DNA from: JAXDLK01 sp034666665
GTDB lineage: Bacteria > Desulfobacterota > Binatia > JACPRU01
Assembly: GCA_034666665.1 (NCBI GenBank)
Contig: JAXDLK010000121.1
Span: 1 to 5,007 of the forward strand
Direction of reading: 5' to 3'
DNA length: 5,007 bases
Shown here: positions 1-5,007 of the stretch, piece by piece
Layout: every line of letters begins with the position of its first letter
Position numbering within the stretch: position 1 is the stretch's first letter
Notes under the pieces: generated by a model
The model's input: the letters and a program-made list of their open reading frames with translations, nothing else
The model's database searches: none
Told to the model about the DNA's origin: nothing
Made by a program: the position numbers and the translations under genes

Positions 1-399
1 GCGCTGCTGGCGGTCGCGATCTACGGCTTCGGCCGAATCTCCGTCGACTGGGTCGTCGGAACGCCGCTCCACGCGCTGGTCGCGAACAAGTACTACGTCG
101 ACGAGATCTACGAGGGGACCGTCGTCCGCGGCACGCTGGCGCTCGCCGCGCTCGGGGCGGCGTTCGACCGGCACGTCATCGACGGGATCGTCAACGGCGC
201 CGCGCAGCTCACGCGCCTCTGGTCGGCGGTCGTCGGCCTCTTCGACCTGCGGTTGGTCGACGGGATCGTCAACGGCATCGCCGAGGCCACCATCGAGTGG
301 GGAAATCGCATGCGCAACGTTCAGACCGGAGGCGTCAACGCCTACCTCTACGGGATCGTCGTCGCCGTGACCGTGATCCTGATCGCCCGCACCTGGTGA
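1..399 (+). CDS. nuoL: NADH-quinone oxidoreductase subunit L, C-terminal fragment (5' end outside window)
   Basis: Frame 1 is open from the first base to TGA at 397-399, giving the last 132 residues of a protein whose start lies left of the window. NuoL is the distal antiporter-like subunit of the complex I membrane arm. It has a C-terminal extension, a long lateral helix plus a final membrane helix, that braces the other pump subunits. Seen here: a hydrophobic start, the NKYYVDEIY motif at fragment residues 29-37 typical of this region of NuoL, a helical stretch, the QTG motif at 108-110 that usually precedes the last helix, and a terminal hydrophobic helix at about 113-129. NuoL is normally over 600 residues, so roughly four fifths is missing. 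The stretch also carries a near-repeat, FDRHVIDGIVNG (55-66) and FDLRLVDGIVNG (81-92). nuoM and nuoN directly downstream confirm the assignment. Confidence 0.93.
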   Translation, partial: ALLAVAIYGFGRISVDWVVGTPLHALVANKYYVDEIYEGTVVRGTLALAALGAAFDRHVIDGIVNGAAQLTRLWSAVVGLFDLRLVDGIVNGIAEATIEWGNRMRNVQTGGVNAYLYGIVVAVTVILIARTW

Positions 400-429
400 C
401 CGAGAGCGACGGGAGTGAGTGACTGCCAC

Positions 430-433
430 GGAG
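430..433 (+). promoter_or_regulatory. Ribosome binding site of nuoM
   Basis: GGAG lies 7 bases before a TTG (441) and 10 bases before the adjacent ATG (444). In-frame TGA at 438-440 rules out any earlier start, so translation must begin at one of these two neighbouring codons. The 7-base spacing slightly favours TTG, while codon preference favours ATG; the proteins differ by a single methionine. A similar GGAGTGAGTGA copy at 412-422 is too far upstream to serve this start. Confidence 0.6.
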
Positions 434-443
434 TGAATGATTG

Positions 444-1985
444 ATGGACCAGTGGATCCTGACGCTGATGATCTTCGTGCCGCTCGCCGGGATGGTGATC
501 ATCCTGGCGCTGCCGTCGAACGCCCACACCCACATTCGGTGGACGGCGCTCGCCGCCACGGTTCCGCCGCTGCTGCTCGCGTTCTATCTCTTCTGGGCCT
601 TCGACCGGACGACCACGGAGTTCCAGTTCGTGCAGAGGCTGCCGTGGATCCCGATGTTCCACATCGAGTACTTCGTCGGCATCGACGGCGTCAGCGTCAC
701 GATGGTTCTGCTCTCGGCGCTGCTGTCGTTTCTCTGCATCCCGGCGGCGTTCGGCATCGAGAAGGGCGTCAAGGGCTACTTCGCGCTCTTCCTGTTGCTC
801 GACGCCGGCATGATGGGCGTCTTCTGCGCGCTCGACTTCTTCCTCTTCTACGTCTTCTGGGAAGTCATGCTGCTGCCGATGTACTTCCTGATCGGCATCT
901 GGGGCGGGCCGCGCCGCGAGTACGCGGCGATCAAGTTCTTCCTCTACACCTTGCTCGGCTCGGTGCTGATCCTGATCGCGATGCTCGCGCTCTACTTCAA
1001 CGCCGAGCCGAACACGTTCGACATGACGAGGCTGATCGCTCAGGCGGGCAGCTACTCGACGGAACCGGTCCATTTCTGGCCGTTCGACGTCCTCGGCTGG
1101 GGCTTCCAGCACCTCCTGTGGATGGCACTCTTCATCGGCTTCGCGATCAAGATTCCGGCGTTCCCATTTCATACCTGGCTGCCGGACGCGCACGTCGAGG
1201 CGCCGACGCCGATCTCCGTGATCCTCGCCGGAGTGCTGCTGAAGATGGGCACGTACGGGATCCTCCGCTTCTGCTACCCGATGCTGCCGATCGCGACCGC
1301 CGACCTGGCGTTCTGGTTCCTGGCGGCGCTCGGCACCTTCAACATCGTCTACGGCGCGTTCTGCGCCATGGCTCAGAACGACCTGAAGAAGCTCGTCGCG
1401 TACAGCTCGATCAGCCACATGGGCTACGTGATGCTCGGCATGGCGGCGCTGACGCCACAGGGGATCAACGGCGCGGTCCTGCAGATGTTCAATCACGGCA
1501 CCGTCACCGCCATGCTCTTCCTGCTCGTCGGCGTGATCTACGACCGGGCGCATCACCGCCGGATCGACGGCTTCGGCGGGCTCGCGGACGTGATGCCGAT
1601 CTACACGGGGATCACGGCGCTCGCGTTCTTCGCGGCTCTCGGGCTGCCCGGGCTCTCCGCCTTCATCTCCGAGGTGCTCGTGCTGCTCGGGGCGTGGAAA
1701 CCGTTCCCGGAACTGACGGCGATCGCCGCCAGCGCGGTGGTCCTGACCGCCGGCTACATGCTGTGGACGCTGCAGCGCATGTATCTCGGCCGCGTGAACC
1801 CGGAGTACGTCTCGCTGCCGGACGTGAACGCGCGCGAGATCTTCACCTTGGTTCCGCTCGGCGTGATCGTGGTGGTGCTCGGCGTCTACCCGCACGCGAT
1901 CATCGACCTGATGAACGCCTCGCTCCTCCATTTGAACGAGATCGTACTCGGCGCCAAGGCCGGCGGCGTCGCCGCGCTTCATTGA
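444..1985 (+). CDS. nuoM: NADH-quinone oxidoreductase subunit M (complex I proton-pumping subunit)
   Basis: Encodes 513 residues from ATG 444 (514 if TTG 441 is used), the usual NuoM size. NuoM is one of three antiporter-like subunits of the complex I membrane arm and translocates protons when NADH electrons reach quinone. About 14 hydrophobic helices can be read, roughly at residues 3-22, 33-52, 85-104, 112-129, 131-152, 166-184, 221-240, 257-276, 284-303, 317-335, 348-366, 386-408, 424-442 and 466-486. The proton-path residues are in place: Glu140 in FWEVMLLPMY (TM5), Lys236 in AIKIPAFPFH (TM7), Lys267 in LLKMGTYG (TM8), His325 in SSISHMGY, and Glu410 in FISEVLVLLG (TM12). These correspond to the essential E144, K234, K265 and E407 of the E. 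coli protein. PFHTWLPDAHVEAPTP (241-256) is the classic family signature. It lies 41-44 bases after nuoL and 13 bases before nuoN, so it is probably co-transcribed with both. No truncation or frameshift is seen. Confidence 0.97.
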   Translation: MDQWILTLMIFVPLAGMVIILALPSNAHTHIRWTALAATVPPLLLAFYLFWAFDRTTTEFQFVQRLPWIPMFHIEYFVGIDGVSVTMVLLSALLSFLCIPAAFGIEKGVKGYFALFLLLDAGMMGVFCALDFFLFYVFWEVMLLPMYFLIGIWGGPRREYAAIKFFLYTLLGSVLILIAMLALYFNAEPNTFDMTRLIAQAGSYSTEPVHFWPFDVLGWGFQHLLWMALFIGFAIKIPAFPFHTWLPDAHVEAPTPISVILAGVLLKMGTYGILRFCYPMLPIATADLAFWFLAALGTFNIVYGAFCAMAQNDLKKLVAYSSISHMGYVMLGMAALTPQGINGAVLQMFNHGTVTAMLFLLVGVIYDRAHHRRIDGFGGLADVMPIYTGITALAFFAALGLPGLSAFISEVLVLLGAWKPFPELTAIAASAVVLTAGYMLWTLQRMYLGRVNPEYVSLPDVNAREIFTLVPLGVIVVVLGVYPHAIIDLMNASLLHLNEIVLGAKAGGVAALH

Positions 1986-1989
1986 GGGA
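1984..1989 (+). promoter_or_regulatory. Ribosome binding site of nuoN, overlapping the nuoM stop codon
   Basis: GAGGGA begins inside the nuoM TGA (1983-1985) and ends 9 bases before the GTG at 1999. The overlap places nuoN initiation where ribosomes finish nuoM, which suggests translational coupling. The site supports GTG 1999 as the start, since the next in-frame ATG (codon 68) would delete the first two membrane helices. Confidence 0.6.
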
Positions 1990-1998
1990 CACCCGCCG

Positions 1999-3480
1999 GT
2001 GGATCTGAACCCGACGGAGTCGATCGCCTACTACTGGCCGGAGCTGGTCCTCGGGCTGACGGCGCTCGCGGTGTGGGTGATCGACCTCTTCGAGGCGCGG
2101 AAGGACCGCCTCGGCGAGGTCGCGCTCTTCGGCGCGGCGCTGTCCGTGTTCCTCGCCTCGCGGCTCGTCGGCTGGGGCGAGGGTTGGATCTTCGACCGCA
2201 TGCTGATCGTCGACGGCTTCGCGATCTTCTTCAAGATCCTGCTCGGCCTGGCGACGCTCGCGGTCCTCTGGATGTCGCTCGAGTCGAACGAGATCCGCCA
2301 CAACAACGAGGGCGAGTACTACGGCTTGATCCTCTGCTCCGCGATCGCGATGTACACCATGGCGGCCGCCGCGAACCTGCTGATGGCCTACCTCGGCCTC
2401 GAGTTCGTGAGCCTCACCTCGTACATCCTGACGGGATACCTCCGGCGGAACCGCCGCTCGGGCGAGGCCGCCCTCAAGTACCTGATCTACGGCGGCGTGG
2501 CCTCCGGCGCGATGATCTACGGCATGAGCTGGATCTACGGGCTCACCGGCTCGATGGACTACGCGCACATCAACCAGGCGCTCGCGAGCCTTCCCCCCGG
2601 GAACCAGCTCGCGGTGTTCATCGCCCTCGTGCTGATCATGGTCGGCTTCGGCTACAAGATCGCCGCGGTGCCGTTCCACATGTGGGCTCCCGACGCGTAC
2701 GAAGGGGCGCCGATCCCGGTGACGACGTTCCTGGCGATCGGATCGAAGGCCGCGGGCTTCGCGCTGCTGATGCGCTTCTTCTACCCGGCGATCTCGCACT
2801 CCGGCGAGCACGGGACGTGGACGGCGATCGCCGGCGTCGACTGGCCGCAGATGCTGCTGGTTCTCTGCATGGTGACGATGACGCTCGGGAACCTGGCGGC
2901 ACTCTCGCAGACGAACGTGAAGCGGCTCCTGGCGTACTCCTCGATCGCGCACGCGGGCTACGTGCTGATGGGGTTCGTGCTGCTCACCGACGACGGGTTG
3001 CGGGCGATGCTCTTCTACCTGCTCGCCTATTACCTGATGAACCTGGGAGCGTTCCTGGTCGTGCTCGTGGTCGCGAACTCGACCGGCCGCGACGACGTCG
3101 CCAGCTTCCGCGGGCTCGCGTGGCGCGGCGGCATCTTTCCCGCGGTGGCGATGGCGATCTTTCTCTTCTCGCTGACGGGGCTGCCACCGTTCGTCGGCTT
3201 CGTCGGGAAGTTCTTCCTCTTCGCCGCGGTGGTGAAGGCAGACTTCTATCTGCTCGCGCTGGTCGGCCTCGCGAACAGCGTGGTCGCGCTCTACTACTAC
3301 GCGCGGATCGTGCGCACGATGTTCCTGGATTTCCCCACGGGCGACGAGCCGACCGTCGAGGTCGGCATCTACAACGGCTTCCTCATGGGCGTCCTCGCCA
3401 GCGCGACCGTCGTCTTCGGCATCTACTGGACGCCGCTGATCACGTTCGCCGACCGCTCGATCCGCTTCTTCCGCGGTTAG
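1999..3480 (+). CDS. nuoN: NADH-quinone oxidoreductase subunit N (complex I proton-pumping subunit)
   Basis: Encodes 493 residues from a GTG start, close to the usual NuoN length (about 485 in E. coli). NuoN is the antiporter-like subunit nearest the quinone-binding part of the membrane arm. About 14 hydrophobic helices are visible. Conserved charged residues are Glu135 in YLGLEFVSL (TM5), Lys160 in AALKYLI, Lys220 in GYKIAAVPFH (TM7), Lys250 in GSKAAGF (TM8) and Lys404 in FVGKFFLF (TM12). These match E133, K158, K217, K247 and K395 of the E. coli protein. The lysine in TM12, where NuoM has a glutamate, separates NuoN from its paralogue. PFHMWAPDAYEGAP (225-238) and SLTGLPPFVGF (391-401) are family signatures. 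The start is set by GAGGGA 9 bases upstream and by the N-terminus, whose YYWPELVLG matches the usual beginning of NuoN. As the customary last gene of a nuo operon it is followed by a convergent gene, so the transcript should end within 3481-3639. The frame is intact up to TAG. Confidence 0.97.
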   Translation: MDLNPTESIAYYWPELVLGLTALAVWVIDLFEARKDRLGEVALFGAALSVFLASRLVGWGEGWIFDRMLIVDGFAIFFKILLGLATLAVLWMSLESNEIRHNNEGEYYGLILCSAIAMYTMAAAANLLMAYLGLEFVSLTSYILTGYLRRNRRSGEAALKYLIYGGVASGAMIYGMSWIYGLTGSMDYAHINQALASLPPGNQLAVFIALVLIMVGFGYKIAAVPFHMWAPDAYEGAPIPVTTFLAIGSKAAGFALLMRFFYPAISHSGEHGTWTAIAGVDWPQMLLVLCMVTMTLGNLAALSQTNVKRLLAYSSIAHAGYVLMGFVLLTDDGLRAMLFYLLAYYLMNLGAFLVVLVVANSTGRDDVASFRGLAWRGGIFPAVAMAIFLFSLTGLPPFVGFVGKFFLFAAVVKADFYLLALVGLANSVVALYYYARIVRTMFLDFPTGDEPTVEVGIYNGFLMGVLASATVVFGIYWTPLITFADRSIRFFRG

Positions 3481-3506
3481 GGCCCGCCCGGGTTCCCGGT
3501 ACGGCA

Positions 3507-3607
3507 CCCTCACCCGGCCTCCGGCCACCCTCGCCCTCGCGTGAGGATGCTCGGGGGCACAAGATGCTGCTCGCCAGCTCGCAGCGTGCCTCCAGGATGG
3601 GAGAGGG
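3507..3607. repeat. Imperfect palindromic intergenic element, REP/MITE-like
   Basis: Fills most of the 159-base gap between two convergent genes. On the left are two near-identical arms, CCCTCACCC (3507-3515) and CCCTCGCCC (3528-3536). Between them is a small GGCC-TCC-GGCC hairpin (3516-3526). On the right is GGGAGAGGG (3599-3607), which pairs with either left arm at 8 of 9 positions. The centre holds a larger hairpin (3553-3593). A second pairing, CCTCAC (3508-3513) with GTGAGG (3541-3546), could form an alternative fold. The CCCTCACCC...GGGAGAGGG layout resembles interspersed intergenic palindromes common in GC-rich bacterial genomes. Copy number in this genome cannot be judged from a single window. 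No transposase, target-site duplication or gene is visible in the gap. Confidence 0.6.
3553..3593. terminator. Possible bidirectional terminator hairpin between nuoN and the thiolase-like gene
   Basis: GGGGGCAC (3553-3560) pairs with GTGCCTCC (3586-3593) over 8 positions including one G-T wobble. It continues after a 5-base bulge (3561-3565) into GCTGC (3566-3570) with GCAGC (3581-3585), closing a 10-base loop. It lies 72 bases after nuoN and 46 bases beyond the stop of the opposing gene. No T-run follows on either strand, so it is not a standard intrinsic terminator. A role in ending or protecting both transcripts is inferred from its position between convergent genes. Confidence 0.35.
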
Positions 3608-3639
3608 GAATTGGAAGTGTCATCGCCCGGCCGGACGCG

Positions 3640-5007
3640 TCAGTCGGGATCGAAGCGGTTCCGACCGTCGGCCGACGTCACCTCGCCCGTCCGCCCGATC
3701 GCCTCGTCGATCGTCATCGATTCGAGCAGCCGTCGGTCCTCCGGCGTGTTCGCGAGGAACCGCCGGCCGTCCGGCAGCCGTCCGTAGACGATGCCGCGGT
3801 TCGGTGCGCCTTCGCGATCGTGGAGCACCGTGTAAGTCTCGACGGTTCCCCGGCCGGCAGGCTCGCGAACCAGCTCGGGGTGGGCTCCCGCGTCGAGCCG
3901 TACCTGGCCGATGGCCGGGTCGGCGCGGCTCCAGACGTCGCTCGCCGGTTCCGTCGCGTAGACTCCGACGGAGTGCTTGGTGACGTACCAGCCGAGCGCG
4001 GTGACGACACCGATCGTGCGGGGGCTTCGGCGCAAGCGATCCATCATGGTCGCGATCGAGTGCATCGCGTAGTCGTTCGCGGGACCACCGTGGTACGGCA
4101 GCCCACCGGTCACCGTCAGCGGCCGTGGATCGTCATCGTCGATGCCGAGCGCATCCCGGGCGATCTGCACCGCGCTCGGAAAGCAGCTGTAGAGGTCGAA
4201 GAGGCCGACATCCCCGATGTCGATCCCCGCCTGAGCGAGCGCGCGTTCGCCGGCGAGCTCGAGCGCCGGCGAGCTCCAGTAGTTCACGCGGTCCGAGACC
4301 CACCAGTGGTCGTGAGCATCCGCCGACCCGCGAAGGTAGACCCAGCGAGACGGGTGGATGCCGAGCTCGCGGGCCGCCCCGACCGACGTCATCAGCACGG
4401 CGGCGGACTGATCGACGTCCATGATCGCGTTCATGTACTTCATGTAGGGGAAGCCGATCATGCGGTTCGCGGGCGATTCGGTCGCGATCTCCTCCGCCGA
4501 GCGCGCCGTACGGAACCACGCGTACGGGTTGTCCGCGGCGACCCGAGAAAAGCGACTCATCAGGTCGCCGAGTCGCCGGCGGTGCGCCGCGATCGACCAG
4601 CCGTGGCGCGCCCGGATCGCGTTCTCGAAGAGCGGGTACACGTGAATCGGCATCACCAGGCCGTGAGCGACCTCGTGGTCGTTCGTGCCCGGCCGAGCGT
4701 CGCCGAGCACCTCGGGCGCGCCGTCGCCGCCGCCGGCGGACCAGGGCACGGTGACGGCCTTCTTGCGCGCACGGGCGAGCGTGGCCGCAGCCTCGGCGCC
4801 GGCGAGGAGCGCCAGCCGCACTCGCCCCGCCGCGATCCGCTCGGCGGTATCGTTCACCAGGAGCTGCGGCGAGTTGCCGCCGATCGTCGTGGTGCGCTCG
4901 TCCACCGGCCGCGCGCCGATGCGCTCGGCCAGCAGGCGCGGCGCATTGCCGTATCGCCAGAAGAGGACGGCGTTGACCGCGATCGAGTCGATTCGCTCGA
5001 GCAGGCG
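3640..5007 (-). CDS. Thiolase-like protein, SCP2-thiolase/TLP1 type with extra C-terminal domain (5' end outside window)
   Basis: The - strand frame is open from the right edge to TGA at 3640-3642, giving the last 455 residues; the true start lies beyond 5007. A GTG at 4903-4905 is not the start, because the 34 codons before it (including IDSIAVN and FWRYGNAPRLLAERIG) continue the thiolase N-terminal half. Recognisable parts, in fragment numbering, are the nucleophile-loop region TTIGGNSPQ (about 40-48), LFDLYSCFPSAVQ (269-281) where SCP2-type thiolases have HDCF, GGLPYHGGPANDY (301-313) in place of the GHP loop, and TALGWYVTKHSVGVY (336-350). A C-terminal domain from about 350 to 455 includes TVETYTVLHDREG and GRLPDGRRFLANT; it matches the additional domain of thiolase-like protein type 1 (TLP1), known from mycobacteria. 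Such genes are often labelled acetyl-CoA acetyltransferase. Here the catalytic Cys aligns with Gly44 and the GHP His with Gly308, and the only cysteine in the fragment is in YSCF. Ordinary thiolase cleavage is therefore doubtful. A role in acyl-CoA or lipid metabolism is inferred; the substrate is unknown. It is transcribed towards nuoN and is not part of that operon. Confidence 0.88.
   Translation of the reverse strand, partial: RLLERIDSIAVNAVLFWRYGNAPRLLAERIGARPVDERTTTIGGNSPQLLVNDTAERIAAGRVRLALLAGAEAAATLARARKKAVTVPWSAGGGDGAPEVLGDARPGTNDHEVAHGLVMPIHVYPLFENAIRARHGWSIAAHRRRLGDLMSRFSRVAADNPYAWFRTARSAEEIATESPANRMIGFPYMKYMNAIMDVDQSAAVLMTSVGAARELGIHPSRWVYLRGSADAHDHWWVSDRVNYWSSPALELAGERALAQAGIDIGDVGLFDLYSCFPSAVQIARDALGIDDDDPRPLTVTGGLPYHGGPANDYAMHSIATMMDRLRRSPRTIGVVTALGWYVTKHSVGVYATEPASDVWSRADPAIGQVRLDAGAHPELVREPAGRGTVETYTVLHDREGAPNRGIVYGRLPDGRRFLANTPEDRRLLESMTIDEAIGRTGEVTSADGRNRFDPD

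Noticed and set aside
348..1982. A 544-codon open frame on the - strand opposite nuoM
   Set aside because: Its translation is dominated by Arg, Glu, Asp, His and Gln with no recognisable domain, the usual antisense shadow of a GC-rich gene. nuoM on the + strand has full family motifs.
437..2008. A 523-codon + strand frame overlapping nuoM, with an ATG at 437
   Set aside because: Arg-rich out-of-frame reading of nuoM codons; nothing in it resembles a membrane protein or any family.
3488..3499. CCGGGTTCCCGG inverted repeat just after nuoN as a terminator
   Set aside because: The full stem would leave a 2-base loop; folding only 4 pairs around GTTC is weak, and no T-run follows.
1900..3528. 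A 542-codon open frame on the - strand opposite nuoN
   Set aside because: Same charged, low-complexity antisense composition. It overlaps the clearly real nuoN and the palindromic gap and has no domain or ribosome binding site that I can support.
3627..3634. CCGGCCGG palindrome just downstream of the thiolase-like stop codon
   Set aside because: An 8-base GC palindrome is expected by chance at this base composition; it leaves too little loop for a stable hairpin and has no T-run.
2073..3983. A 636-codon + strand frame across nuoN, the intergenic gap and the 3' end of the thiolase-like gene
   Set aside because: Crosses two real genes in the wrong frame or strand and is Arg/Asp/Pro-rich throughout; a product of high GC.
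4133..4519. Shorter frames on both strands inside the thiolase-like gene (such as 4125-4424 + and 4133-4519 -)
   Set aside because: Entirely within the thiolase-like coding frame, Arg-rich, with no independent motif.
4903..4905. GTG as the start codon of the thiolase-like gene
   Set aside because: The frame stays open to the window edge, and the 34 upstream codons fit the thiolase N-terminal half, so the gene begins outside the window.

Overview
This 5,007-base window is a uniformly GC-rich bacterial chromosomal segment. It holds the 3' end of a respiratory complex I (nuo) operon on the + strand and, facing it on the - strand, a thiolase-like gene that runs off the right edge. The long GC-driven open frames opposite and alongside the real genes, GTG/TTG-type starts and an aerobic-type complex I fit a GC-rich soil or sediment lineage such as Myxococcota/'Deltaproteobacteria', Binatota or Acidobacteriota. 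The window has no marker that settles this, so the taxonomic remark is inference only.

Layout: 1-399 is the C-terminal end of nuoL (its start lies left of the window). A 41-44 base spacer precedes nuoM (444-1985), and 13 bases separate nuoM from nuoN (1999-3480). These three genes encode the antiporter-like proton-pumping subunits of NADH:quinone oxidoreductase, in the usual L-M-N order and probably on one transcript. The key charged membrane residues of NuoM and NuoN are all present, so both look functional. Bases 3481-3639 form a convergent intergenic gap carrying an imperfect palindromic element of about 100 bases (3507-3607). It looks like a REP/MITE-type interspersed repeat and may also act as a two-way transcription stop. 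From 3640 to the window end, on the - strand, is a partial gene for a thiolase-like protein of the SCP2-thiolase/TLP1 type. It has an extra C-terminal domain and lacks the canonical thiolase catalytic cysteines and the GHP histidine.

The Nuo subunits work together in the membrane arm of complex I, coupling NADH oxidation and quinone reduction to ion translocation. The thiolase-like gene is a separate transcription unit, probably tied to acyl-CoA or lipid metabolism, with no evident functional link to nuo. I found no RNA gene, CRISPR array, insertion sequence or defence system, and nothing here that I would call a new biological system. The points most worth a second look are the degenerate thiolase active site and the palindromic intergenic element.
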